Positions 1-7,391 are shown, numbered from the stretch's first letter. The stretch: 25,628 nt of DNA from an uncultured Brachyspira sp. (GCA_900321895.1 ONYB01000065.1:1-25628); one strand, 5' to 3'. Program-made: numbers and translations. The notes: a model not told the origin generated them from the letters alone.

Positions 1-809
1 CACAAAATACGTTGGAAGCTTATAAGCGTGACTTGAGCGAGTTTGAGGATTTTTGTATTTCTCGAGAAATACAATCGCTTAATGATGTGACCAGAAGTGA
101 TTTGAACGGATTTATTCTTTGGTTGCACGATGAAAAGCTTTCTCCCTCTTCGGTTATCAGAAAAATTGCTTCTCTTAGGGGTTTTTTCAAATGGCTTTGT
201 GCAAACGAATATATAAAAACGAATCCTGCCCTGACTATTGAGCAGCCAAAAATTCCTAAAAGATTGCCGAAAGTCGTTTCTGTTCATGAAATTGAAGAAA
301 TCTTAAATCAGGATTTGTCAAAAATTCAGTCTGTAATTTTAGAGCTTTTGTACGGTTGCGGGCTTCGAGTATCTGAGCTGGTTAATTTGAAGGTTACGGA
401 TATTAATATAAAGGCAAAGTATCTTGAATGCACCGGCAAGGGTTCTAAAGAAAGGATTGTTCCTATCGGTAAAAAAGCGATTGCGGCTTTGAAAAAATAC
501 TTGCCAAAACGAACTTTCACAGTCAATAAATTTCATATTGAAACCGCTCGCCTGCTTATTGACGAGGACGGCAGAGAGCTTACCCGTCAAGACATTTATA
601 ATTTTATAAGCGAACAGGGTAAAAAAATCCACAAGCATATTTCGCCCCATACATTGCGTCACAGTTTTGCGACTCATTTGATTGAAAACGGAGCGGATTT
701 GAGGGTTGTGCAGGAGCTTCTCGGGCATAGCGATGTTTCTACAACCCAGTTATACACTCACATAAGCAAAAAAAGACTCAAAGAAGTCTATTTTGCAATA
801 AATAATTGA
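1..809 (+). CDS. Xer-family tyrosine recombinase, 5'-truncated by the window edge
   Basis: This is a site-specific tyrosine recombinase of the XerC/XerD family, whose members resolve chromosome dimers at dif sites. The frame is open back through positions 3-11, which read Q-N-T just before L-E-A-Y-K-R-D-L. That matches the usual Xer N-terminus, so the TTG at 12 is not the real start and the true start lies left of the window. Counting from position 12, the catalytic set is complete: R119 (CGLRVSEL), K143 (TGKGSKER), H213 and R216 (HTLRH), H239 (LLGH) and nucleophile Y248 (TQLYTH). The N-terminal SAM-like DNA-binding domain occupies about residues 1-85. The gene lies 17 bases before the BioD-like gene and converges with a second Xer gene at 1819-2733. 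The two share an identical 23-residue block around the catalytic HxxR and LGH motifs. I cannot tell XerC from XerD, or from a phage-type integrase, by eye. The family call is very secure. Confidence 0.93.
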   Translation, partial: QNTLEAYKRDLSEFEDFCISREIQSLNDVTRSDLNGFILWLHDEKLSPSSVIRKIASLRGFFKWLCANEYIKTNPALTIEQPKIPKRLPKVVSVHEIEEILNQDLSKIQSVILELLYGCGLRVSELVNLKVTDINIKAKYLECTGKGSKERIVPIGKKAIAALKKYLPKRTFTVNKFHIETARLLIDEDGRELTRQDIYNFISEQGKKIHKHISPHTLRHSFATHLIENGADLRVVQELLGHSDVSTTQLYTHISKKRLKEVYFAINN

Positions 810-826
810 CATGGTAGGATGACTCT

Positions 827-1543
827 ATGCTTGGACTTTTTTTGACAGGAATAAGACCAAAATCAGGCAAAACATTTGTTACGGCAGGACTTGCCGCAAC
901 AATGCAAAGTCTTGGGTATTCTACATGTGTCTACAAACCGGTTGTGACGGGGGCTTTGGAAAAAGACGGCTATGTTCTTGCACCAGACTTGGTTTATGTC
1001 AAAAATGCGGATAAAAATATTACAACTTATTGCAGTTATTTGTTGAAAAGCTCAAATTTGCCGTGTTTTGCGGCTCAAGAAGAAAATAAAATTATTGAAA
1101 AGGATGTCATTTTTCAAGATTATTATAGCGTTGTCGACGAGTTTGAGTGTCTTTTGGTAAACGGTGTGGATGGGCTTGCAATCCCTTATGGCAAAGATTT
1201 TTACGAAGAAAATATCGTTCAAACACTTAATCTTCCGCTTTTGTTGGTTGCATCGCCAATAAAATCTTCGCTAAGTGATATTATTATGACTATAAATCAA
1301 GCTCAGTCGAAAAATATTCACATTCGTGGGGTAATTCTGAACGATTGCCCGTTCCATACAGACGACATTAATATAAAAAGTCTGCCAAACCTGATTGAAC
1401 AACATACGGATGCAAGAGTTCTCGGGCTTTTGCCACATATTCCGACAATATCAAAAATTAAGCCCGAAGATATGATAGGCTACATTCTCGGCGGAGTAGA
1501 CATTGAGTCGGTTTTTGACGTTAGAATTGCTAAATTAAGATAA
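827..1543 (+). CDS. dethiobiotin synthetase (BioD)-like P-loop ATPase with altered active site
   Basis: The 238-residue protein has the BioD/AAA_26 fold. It has a P-loop at residues 7-16 (TGIRPKSGKT), the K37-P-V motif (CVYKPVVTG), D54, and a late L-P-L-L-L-V-A strand followed by a G-V-I-L-N motif. BioD makes dethiobiotin from 7,8-diaminopelargonate, CO2 and ATP in biotin synthesis. Compared from memory with the E. coli enzyme, K15, T16, K37 and D54 are kept. The P-loop glutamate (E12) is lysine here, S41 is threonine, and the E-G-A-G-G motif carrying metal ligand E115 reads N-G-V-D-G. The product may therefore be a divergent BioD or a related ligase or regulatory ATPase. No other biotin gene is nearby. 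The start is supported by AGGA seven bases before the ATG. The 17-base gap suggests co-transcription with the upstream Xer gene. Confidence 0.72.
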   Translation: MLGLFLTGIRPKSGKTFVTAGLAATMQSLGYSTCVYKPVVTGALEKDGYVLAPDLVYVKNADKNITTYCSYLLKSSNLPCFAAQEENKIIEKDVIFQDYYSVVDEFECLLVNGVDGLAIPYGKDFYEENIVQTLNLPLLLVASPIKSSLSDIIMTINQAQSKNIHIRGVILNDCPFHTDDINIKSLPNLIEQHTDARVLGLLPHIPTISKIKPEDMIGYILGGVDIESVFDVRIAKLR

Positions 1544-1545
1544 TT

Positions 1546-1719
1546 TTATTTTTTGAATAAATCTTTTACCGAAAACTTTTTAGAGTTTTCAAGGTGGAAT
1601 TTCATAAGTTTACGGGCGATAGGGTTTGTCTGATGAACTTGTTTTTCAGGTTTTTCAATCGGTTCATCAACTTTTGTTCGCTCGATTACTTGTAATTTTC
1701 TTAATTTTTTCTCGTCCAT
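1546..1719 (-). CDS. small basic protein of 57 residues, function unknown
   Basis: An ATG at 1719 on the minus strand opens 57 codons ending in TAA, filling most of the gap between the BioD-like gene and the second Xer gene. The product is hydrophilic and lysine-rich: it starts MDEKKLRKLQVIER, has a central E-K-P-E-K-Q-V stretch and ends KDLFKK. No signal peptide, membrane segment or cysteine is visible. It lies 99 bases downstream of the Xer gene on the same strand and converges with the BioD-like gene, ending 2 bases from its stop. A TATAAT hexamer (1731-1726) ends exactly 6 bases before the ATG, which would place the transcript start at the ATG. The -35 position is poor (TTTTTT). An AGAGAGG lies 12 bases upstream, too far for an ideal Shine-Dalgarno. 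I recognise no family. The typical codon use and neat fit to the gap make it a plausible gene. Confidence 0.55.
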   Translation of the reverse strand: MDEKKLRKLQVIERTKVDEPIEKPEKQVHQTNPIARKLMKFHLENSKKFSVKDLFKK

Positions 1720-1725
1720 AAGAGC

Positions 1726-1731
1726 ATTATA
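1726..1731 (-). promoter_or_regulatory. consensus -10 hexamer for the 57-residue ORF
   Basis: TATAAT on the minus strand, followed by GCTCTT and then the ATG at 1719. The expected start site coincides with the A of the ATG. The -35 region is a T-run without a good match, so the promoter rests on the -10 alone. Confidence 0.35.
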
Positions 1732-1818
1732 CCTCTCTATTTATATAAAAAAAATATTGACAAAAAAATTGTCTTTTCTAATATATAAAGCTTATATAAC
1801 GTTACAAAAGTTAATAAA

Positions 1819-2733
1819 TTATGCCCTCGGATGAGCCTCATTGTAAACTTCTTTTAAGTGTTGTGAAGAAATGTGGGTATAAATTTGGGTGTTAGAAATG
1901 CTGGCATGTCCGAGAAGTTCTTGCACAACCCTTAAATCCGCTCCATTTTCTATCAGGTGGGTTGCAAAACTGTGACGAAAAACGTGCGGAGTTACGTGTT
2001 TCGGAAGTTGGATTTTGTCGACGACTTCGTTAATGGCTTTTCTGATTGATTGGGTTTGCAAGCGGAATCCAGTGCTGTTGATAAACACCGGTGAATCTTC
2101 GTTTTCGCTGACTGTATAGCCTTTTGCAATAATCGGTCTTGCTGTTTTTATGTATCTTTCTAAAAAAGATTTAGCCCTGTCGGTGACAAGAATAATTCGT
2201 TCTTTTGCTCCTTTACCAAAGACTCGGATTTCATTTTCTTCAAGGTTCAAATCTTCAAAATTCAACCCGCTAAGTTCTGAAACACGCATTCCGGTCGCCC
2301 ATAAAAGTTCCAAAATCGCCTTGTTGCGGAAGCCAGCAGGTGTTTCAATGTTAATATTGTTAAGAATTTGTTCCACCTCAAAAGGGGTCAAAAATTTTGG
2401 CAAAGATTTGGCTCTTTTCGGGGCATTGAGGCTCATTGCAGGGTTCGAGTCAGAGCGTTTTTCACGATACAAAAATTTATAAAAAGTTCTCAAGGACGCA
2501 ATTTTTCTCGCAATTGTGTTTTTTTTATAATTAAATTTCTGTATAAAGTGCAAGTATTCTCGCACTTTTGCCAGAGTGACCTCGCCAACGTCTGTGTCGC
2601 CAATCCAAAGTAAAAAGTCTAAAATGTCCGAACAATATGCTTTTGCGGTGTGTTTCGAAAAATTTTTTTCCACCAAAATGTATGTTCGGAAATTCTCTAA
2701 ATCATGTTTTGAACTTGATTTTAAACCCATCAT
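1819..2733 (-). CDS. tyrosine recombinase XerC/XerD
   Basis: This is a complete 304-residue Xer recombinase, close to the usual length of about 300. The N-terminal core-binding domain covers about residues 10-100 and includes HTAKAYCSDILDF. The C-terminal catalytic domain has R150 (TGMRVSEL), K174 (GKGAKER), H250 and R253 (HVFRH), H276 (LLGH) and Y285 (TQIYTH). Xer proteins act as tetramers on dif to resolve chromosome dimers at division. With the partial Xer gene at 1-809 this gives two Xer proteins in about 2.7 kb, which could be the XerC and XerD partners or paralogues with different targets. The second ATG (2730) is 6 bases after AAGG, better spaced than the first (3 bases), so the protein may be one residue shorter. 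It is divergent from the TPR gene, with overlapping promoter elements. Confidence 0.95.
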   Translation of the reverse strand: MMGLKSSSKHDLENFRTYILVEKNFSKHTAKAYCSDILDFLLWIGDTDVGEVTLAKVREYLHFIQKFNYKKNTIARKIASLRTFYKFLYREKRSDSNPAMSLNAPKRAKSLPKFLTPFEVEQILNNINIETPAGFRNKAILELLWATGMRVSELSGLNFEDLNLEENEIRVFGKGAKERIILVTDRAKSFLERYIKTARPIIAKGYTVSENEDSPVFINSTGFRLQTQSIRKAINEVVDKIQLPKHVTPHVFRHSFATHLIENGADLRVVQELLGHASISNTQIYTHISSQHLKEVYNEAHPRA

Positions 2734-2741
2734 TTACCTTA

Positions 2742-2770
2742 TTGATTTTTTGACACATGTATTATACAAT
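2742..2770 (+). promoter_or_regulatory. promoter of the TPR gene
   Basis: TTGATT (2742-2747), a 17-base spacer and TACAAT (2765-2770) form a good sigma70-type promoter. Transcription would start near 2777, giving a leader of about 44 bases with AGGAG before the ATG at 2821. On the other strand, TATAAT (2766-2761) overlaps the same bases and could be the -10 of the divergent Xer gene, so the two start sites may compete. Confidence 0.5.
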
Positions 2771-2820
2771 ACTTTTAGTAGAATTAAAATAGAAAAATTA
2801 TAAGTAACCTAGGAGATACC

Positions 2821-4635
2821 ATGAATTACAAGAAATTATTAATAGCTTCATTGATTTTCGCAAACATCCTATGTGTTCCTAATGCGTTTTCGGCAGAATT
2901 TCAGGCTAAAGTTGCGAAAGGCAACACAGTTTACAAGAAGTATGCCTCTATTGATAAATTGATTGAATATAACAATTATAATGAAGCAGATGCGGCCCTT
3001 AAAGAAGTTTTAAACACCTCTCCTAACGATTTGGAAGCAAGAACTTTGAGAATTATTTGGATGGCTAAGCAACAAAAACTTGCTCCTGCTCAATCAGAAT
3101 TAGATAAATTATTAAAACAATATCCTAATTATGCACCTTTGCACTACGCACAAGGTCTTGTTTATATGAAGAGAAGAACATCTTCTGATGTTACATATAT
3201 TCGCGGTTCAAAGGATTTATTGGATGAAGCAATTAAAGAATTTGTAAAAGCTGTAAACCTTGACAGCAATTATTATCAAGCTTATAACGCTATGGGTGTT
3301 GCAACTTTGCAACTCGGTAACAGAAATGACGCAAAAGATTTGTTCCAAACCGCAATCAGAATTAACCCGCAATTTGCAACAGCTTATGATAACTTGGGTA
3401 ACTTAGAGTTAATCAACGGAAACCTTTCAGCTGCTGAAACTCAGTTGATGAATTCATTGAAATATAATTCTCACAACCCGACTGCGATGTACCACTTAGG
3501 ACAAGTTGCTGTCAGACAAAAAGATTACAACAAGGCTTTGACGTGGTTGAACCACTCATTGCATATCAATCCGAATTCATCTCCGGCATTGACATTGCAG
3601 GGTGAATGTTATTTAATTCAAGGCAACCAAGCTGCGGCTATTAACTCTTTTAAAAAAGCAGTTACGGTAAAACCTGAAAACTCTCGTCCGTACATCAACC
3701 TTGCTAATATCTACGAAAAACGTTCTGACGCAGAGTTTGCAATGGAACAGTTGAAAACCGTTCTTGCTATCAACCCTCGTTACACAGACGCTATGATGAG
3801 AGTTGCAGATTTGTCTTTGGAAACAAGAAAATATTATCAAGCTCTTGATTACTATTCAAAACTCGTTGACGATGCTCAATATGGAAACGATGCAATCATC
3901 GGGCTTGCAAACACATATTACGAAATGTCTAAAGACCGTGGCGACAGCGGTGATATGACAACTAACAAAGAGTTGTATCTCGCTTACGACTACATCAACA
4001 AGGCTATCGAAAGAGTTCCTGACAGACTTGATTTACACTTGGCAAAAATCAAGTTGGCAAAATTAACTCACCAATTACCGATGACAAAAGATAGTTTGAA
4101 TTACATTGTTCAATCAGCTTCAAACAATTTAATGGATAATGTAATTAAAGGTGAAGCATATTTGGCACTTGGCAGAGAACAAGATGCGGTTTATACTTTT
4201 GAAAACGCAGTTAATTTTGCAAATAATGTTGAGGATGAATTGTACTTGGCAGAAATTCTTGTTCATAATAAACAGTTCAGAACAGCAAGAACTGCTTTGA
4301 AGAAAGCTCTTATGCAAGAACCTGACAATGTAATCGCTAAAAACGGTATTGCATACATCGACCTTTGTGAAACTAAGTCAAACGAATTCTTTGATATTGC
4401 ACAAAGACAATACGATGAAAAGAATTACGCATCAGCAATCGAGTATTGCAACCGTGCAATCGATTTCTATCACAACAGCCCTTCAATTACAAAACTTAAA
4501 GCAATGTCTTTTGAAAAAGAATTCAACTATCAGGGTGCAGTAAAATATTATACACAATATTTGGCAATGAACCCGAATGCTGCTGATAAGGCTGAAGTTA
4601 TGCGTAGAATTGAATTGTATAAGAAAAAAATCTAG
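2821..4635 (+). CDS. secreted tetratricopeptide-repeat (TPR) protein
   Basis: The 604-residue protein begins with a clear Sec signal peptide: MNYKKL, a hydrophobic stretch, then A-F-S-A before E26. It should be exported to the periplasm or outer membrane. The rest is a helical array of at least ten TPR units, with repeated A-x3-L-G/Y-x6-A-x3-F-x2-A-L/I-x2-N-P patterns, for example around residues 140-345. TPRs are protein-interaction scaffolds; no enzymatic domain is visible. Proteins of this type in diderms often help assemble envelope complexes, but I cannot assign a partner. The start is secure: AGGAGATACC precedes the ATG and the signal peptide begins there. It has its own promoter and is followed, 22 bases later, by the small gene coupled to engB. 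Confidence 0.88.
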   Translation: MNYKKLLIASLIFANILCVPNAFSAEFQAKVAKGNTVYKKYASIDKLIEYNNYNEADAALKEVLNTSPNDLEARTLRIIWMAKQQKLAPAQSELDKLLKQYPNYAPLHYAQGLVYMKRRTSSDVTYIRGSKDLLDEAIKEFVKAVNLDSNYYQAYNAMGVATLQLGNRNDAKDLFQTAIRINPQFATAYDNLGNLELINGNLSAAETQLMNSLKYNSHNPTAMYHLGQVAVRQKDYNKALTWLNHSLHINPNSSPALTLQGECYLIQGNQAAAINSFKKAVTVKPENSRPYINLANIYEKRSDAEFAMEQLKTVLAINPRYTDAMMRVADLSLETRKYYQALDYYSKLVDDAQYGNDAIIGLANTYYEMSKDRGDSGDMTTNKELYLAYDYINKAIERVPDRLDLHLAKIKLAKLTHQLPMTKDSLNYIVQSASNNLMDNVIKGEAYLALGREQDAVYTFENAVNFANNVEDELYLAEILVHNKQFRTARTALKKALMQEPDNVIAKNGIAYIDLCETKSNEFFDIAQRQYDEKNYASAIEYCNRAIDFYHNSPSITKLKAMSFEKEFNYQGAVKYYTQYLAMNPNAADKAEVMRRIELYKKKI

Positions 4636-4657
4636 TTACAGTTAGTCAGTATGAAAA

Positions 4658-4915
4658 ATGAAAAACTTTGATATAAGAAAAACATTTGAGATTTTTTGGA
4701 AAGAACCGCTCAGCATATTGAAGGTAGGACTTTTTCAGATTGTTAATATTGAATCGAACATTTTTAATAAAAAGCCGTCGGTAAATATTGACTTTATGGA
4801 CGACAAGACGCAAATTACGGTGGTTGACAGCGACAAAATGTATAACTTATTTCAAACAGTTTTGTTTAAGCAAAAATTGAAAGAACAACAGCACAAGGCT
4901 TTATCTGCGAAATGA
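4658..4915 (+). CDS. 85-residue protein of unknown function, overlapping engB
   Basis: This short protein is mostly polar with a mixed N-terminal half (KTFEIFWKEPLSILKVGLF) and a charged, glutamine-rich C-terminus (KLKEQQHKALSAK). No signal peptide, cysteine pair or known motif is visible, and I recognise no family. Its stop codon overlaps the engB start in an ATGA, so engB translation is probably coupled to it. No Shine-Dalgarno precedes its ATG. An out-of-frame ATG lies 7 bases upstream at 4651 and closes after six codons. The coupling and the absence of a better ORF on either strand support it as a real gene. Confidence 0.68.
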   Translation: MKNFDIRKTFEIFWKEPLSILKVGLFQIVNIESNIFNKKPSVNIDFMDDKTQITVVDSDKMYNLFQTVLFKQKLKEQQHKALSAK

Positions 4916-5496
4916 AAGGCAAAAAATTCTTAAATGGAAAATTTATCATAAGTGCGGAGAAACTTAGTCAGTGTCCGAATTTTGACTTGCCCGAATATCC
5001 GCTTTTGGGACGTTCAAATGTTGGCAAATCTTCGTTTATCAATGCTTTAGCAAATCATAAAAAACTAGCCAAGACTTCAAACACTCCGGGGAAAACAAGG
5101 TTGATAAACTTCTTTGATTTTTCGGAAAAATTTACGATTGCGGATTTGCCGGGGTACGGATATGCGAAGGTTTCAAAAGAAGCTCAAAACAAGTGGCAAA
5201 AGTATCTTGAAGAATATCTTTTGAAACGAGAGCAGATAGATTGTCTTATACAGCTTGTGGACGGCAGGCATGAAATTCAGAAGAATGATTTTCAGATGAG
5301 GGAATGGGTGCTTGCGTATAAGTTGCCGATAATTACTGTTGTGACCAAAATGGATTACGTGCCAAAGAGTAAGACTTTGAATGTTTTGAAGGCTGTAGAA
5401 AAAGAATTTGGCGGACTTGTTTTGCCTTTTAGTGCTGTAGACAACAGATACAACGAAAAGATTTTAGAATTCCTTACTCGCCACGAAGAAGATTAG
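4912..5496 (+). CDS. engB: ribosome biogenesis GTP-binding protein EngB (YihA/YsxC)
   Basis: This 194-residue TRAFAC GTPase has all G motifs: G1 GRSNVGKS (33-40), switch I T-P-G-K-T-R-L-I-N-F-F (58-68), G3 DLPGYGYAKV (78-87), G4 TKMD (145-148) and G5 S-A-V-D (174-177). The R-S-N-V-G-K-S, D-L-P-G-Y-G-Y-A and L-V-D-G-R-H motifs are diagnostic of EngB, a GTPase needed for assembly of the large ribosomal subunit. Length matches the family (about 195-210). The start codon overlaps the stop of the 85-residue gene upstream, so expression is likely coupled. The promoter of hisS lies directly after its stop. Confidence 0.97.
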   Translation: MKGKKFLNGKFIISAEKLSQCPNFDLPEYPLLGRSNVGKSSFINALANHKKLAKTSNTPGKTRLINFFDFSEKFTIADLPGYGYAKVSKEAQNKWQKYLEEYLLKREQIDCLIQLVDGRHEIQKNDFQMREWVLAYKLPIITVVTKMDYVPKSKTLNVLKAVEKEFGGLVLPFSAVDNRYNEKILEFLTRHEED

Positions 5497-5519
5497 CGGG
5501 AAAATTTCACCCATGACAT

Positions 5520-5548
5520 TTGACAATTTGAGGCTGAAAAGCTATAAT
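5520..5548 (+). promoter_or_regulatory. full-consensus sigma70 promoter of hisS
   Basis: TTGACA (5520-5525), exactly 17 bases, then TATAAT (5543-5548): both boxes are perfect. The expected start site, seven bases after the last T, is the A of the hisS ATG at 5555. The promoter lies inside the longer reading frame that opens at 5513, which argues that the longer frame is not the protein's real start. Confidence 0.8.
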
Positions 5549-5554
5549 GACTTT

Positions 5555-6793
5555 ATGGCTAAGATAATTAACGTTATTAAAGGAACTAAAGACATTTTAC
5601 CTCAGGATGTGGAATGCTGGCACAGGCTCGAAGAAAAAGCCTTGGAAGTTTTCACGAAATACGGGTATAAAGAAATCAGAACACCGATTTTTGAAGCTAC
5701 TGAGCTTTTTGCACGTGGCGTCGGGGATACAACAGATATCGTAAACAAAGAGATGTACACTTTTGAAAAAAGTGACCGCTCTTTGACCTTGCGTCCTGAA
5801 AATACGGCAGGTGTGGTTCGCTCGTTTATTGAAAATGGCATGGCTCGACTTTCCGCTCCGGTTAAACTCTGGTACAAAGGTCCGATGTTCCGTTATGAAC
5901 GTCCGCAAGCAGGTCGCCAACGTCAATTTCATCAAGTTGGGGTTGAGATGTTTGGGATTAAACAACCGACTGCGGATGCCGAAGTTATTCTTCTTGCCGT
6001 GAATTATTTGAAGTCACTCGGTTTGGATGATTTGGAGGTTGAGATTAATTCGCTCGGTTGTCCTACTTGCCGTGAAGCTTATAAACAAAGAATAAAAGAA
6101 GTGTTGAAGCCTGAATTCGATAACCTTTGCGAGGATTGCCAAAACCGTTATGAAAAAAATCCGCTAAGACTTTTGGATTGCAAAGTTGAAACTTGTCAGG
6201 AAATTTTTGCAAAACCTGAAATTAAAGACGTCATTATGTCTGATTTTATTTGCGAAGATTGTGCTCAACATTTTAAAGAATTAAAATTATATTTGGACAG
6301 ATTGAATATAAAATATGTCGAAAATAAGCTGTTAGTAAGAGGTTTGGACTATTATAACAGAACAGTGTTTGAGATTAAATCAAATAACCTCGGTTCGCAA
6401 AATGCAGTTTGTGGCGGTGGTCGTTATGATAGTTTGGTGAGAAATCTTGGTGGCGAAGATACCCCTGCCGTTGGTTGGGCTATGGGTATGGAAAGATTAA
6501 ATTCGCTTTTGCCGCATATTGATGCAAAACCTCTTGACGGATATATTGTTTCTAATTCGCCTGCTGATGCTTTTGAGCTTGCCGAAGAGTTAAGAAATAA
6601 AGGCAAAAATGTTGAATTCGATTTGGCTAATAAAAAATTCACAAAACAACTTGAGAAAGCCTCAAAAGTTTCAAAATATGCGATTATATTGGGTGAAGAT
6701 GAGATTAAGAACGGCACTGTTTCCGTAAAAAATCTTGAAACGTCCAACCAGATTACTGTCGCAAGAGATGAAATCCTGAATGAATTGAAATAA
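5555..6793 (+). CDS. hisS: histidyl-tRNA synthetase
   Basis: A class II aminoacyl-tRNA synthetase that charges tRNA-His. Residues are counted from the ATG at 5555. The N-terminus is the typical I-K-G-T-K-D-I-L-P (8-16). Motif 2 is MFRYERPQAGRQRQFHQ (111-127), the HisA motif is V-R-G-L-D-Y-Y (261-267) and motif 3 is AVGWAMGMERL (305-315). A C-terminal anticodon-binding domain follows, with L-G-E-D-E near the end. Cysteine pairs (GCPTC near 169, CEDC near 192 and 233) sit in the insertion region, a pattern known from other bacterial HisRS. The frame opens 14 codons earlier at 5513, but those codons contain a perfect promoter and the family N-terminus starts at MAKIINVIKG, so I use 5555 (412 residues). 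No Shine-Dalgarno precedes it; the message is predicted to be leaderless. Confidence 0.97.
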   Translation: MAKIINVIKGTKDILPQDVECWHRLEEKALEVFTKYGYKEIRTPIFEATELFARGVGDTTDIVNKEMYTFEKSDRSLTLRPENTAGVVRSFIENGMARLSAPVKLWYKGPMFRYERPQAGRQRQFHQVGVEMFGIKQPTADAEVILLAVNYLKSLGLDDLEVEINSLGCPTCREAYKQRIKEVLKPEFDNLCEDCQNRYEKNPLRLLDCKVETCQEIFAKPEIKDVIMSDFICEDCAQHFKELKLYLDRLNIKYVENKLLVRGLDYYNRTVFEIKSNNLGSQNAVCGGGRYDSLVRNLGGEDTPAVGWAMGMERLNSLLPHIDAKPLDGYIVSNSPADAFELAEELRNKGKNVEFDLANKKFTKQLEKASKVSKYAIILGEDEIKNGTVSVKNLETSNQITVARDEILNELK

Positions 6794-6815
6794 TAGGAAT
6801 TATAAAGGGGTAAAT

Positions 6816-7151
6816 ATGGCAAGTCAGGTTAATGATGTAATAAAGCGGTTGTCTATCGCTTTTAAAAGAAATTTTGAGGACTACAAAGGTCTTTATCTTT
6901 TCGGTATTTTCCTTGACGGAAAAGAACACGAGGATGAAGATATCGAAATTGTGGCACTTTTTGATAGTGAGGATAAATCTAAACGTGAACAAATTTGGCC
7001 TATTGTCGGCAAGATTGAAACGGCTCTCGGGGTATGTATTGATTTGTACCCTTACACAAAAGAGCAGTTTGAAAAAGATGAAGAATTGTACAAAGAGGTA
7101 ATGGAAGACGGTTTGTTTTTTAACCCGCTCGGCATTATGGAAGACAGATAG
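6816..7151 (+). CDS. small nucleotidyltransferase-fold (MNT-like) protein with altered catalytic motif
   Basis: The 111-residue protein resembles minimal nucleotidyltransferase domains. L-Y-L-F-G-I-F (26-32) corresponds to the usual strand plus G-S-x motif, D-E-D-I-E-I (40-45) to D-x-D-I-D-L, and V-C-I-D-L-Y-P-Y to the third carboxylate strand. The final L-F-F-N-P resembles the end of such domains. The family's G-S is G-I here and the second aspartate of D-x-D is glutamate or shifted, so activity is doubtful. In toxin-antitoxin modules such a domain pairs with a HEPN protein, but the next gene is not one. Shine-Dalgarno AGGGG lies 5 bases before the ATG. It follows hisS by 22 bases and is probably co-transcribed with it. 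Confidence 0.6.
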   Translation: MASQVNDVIKRLSIAFKRNFEDYKGLYLFGIFLDGKEHEDEDIEIVALFDSEDKSKREQIWPIVGKIETALGVCIDLYPYTKEQFEKDEELYKEVMEDGLFFNPLGIMEDR

Positions 7152-7184
7152 AACAGTTATTATATAGAAAGAAAGGAAAAAAGA

Positions 7185-7373
7185 ATGGACAAAGTAACTA
7201 TTCGTTCAGACAGAGATACTGACTACAAATTTATGTACAAAGGGGAAGAGGTTGTTCTCGGTGCAGGCAAAATTATCAGCATTGCGGACGGTCTTGAACA
7301 CGTTGTTCTTCCGACATGTGCTATGAAGATTATGAATAATTTGATTGTCATCAAAGACGATGTAAAAAAATAA
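7185..7373 (+). CDS. 62-residue protein of unknown function
   Basis: The small protein is probably mostly beta-strand: alternating hydrophobic residues in K-V-T-I-R-S, K-F-M-Y-K-G-E-E-V-V-L and a final N-L-I-V-I-K-D-D. It has one cysteine (P-T-C-A-M) and no signal peptide or membrane segment. I recognise no family. A strong Shine-Dalgarno (GAAAGGA) precedes the ATG. It is the last gene before a strong intrinsic terminator, in the unit that begins at hisS, 33 bases after the nucleotidyltransferase-like gene. Confidence 0.7.
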   Translation: MDKVTIRSDRDTDYKFMYKGEEVVLGAGKIISIADGLEHVVLPTCAMKIMNNLIVIKDDVKK

Positions 7374-7391
7374 GATTTTGCAAAAATTTTG

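Noticed and set aside
1757..1787. TTGACA followed by TAATAT/TATATA on the plus strand, a possible promoter
   Set aside because: It would transcribe antisense into the Xer gene with no gene ahead, and the best -10 choices have 16- or 19-base spacing. Left out as a likely AT-rich coincidence.
1770..1803. Possible dif site between the two Xer genes
   Set aside because: One arm matches a XerD-type arm at about 8 of 11 bases, but the other arm and centre do not fit. Not supportable without comparison.
5513..5554. N-terminal 14-codon extension of hisS
   Set aside because: It contains a perfect promoter, and the family N-terminus begins at 5555.
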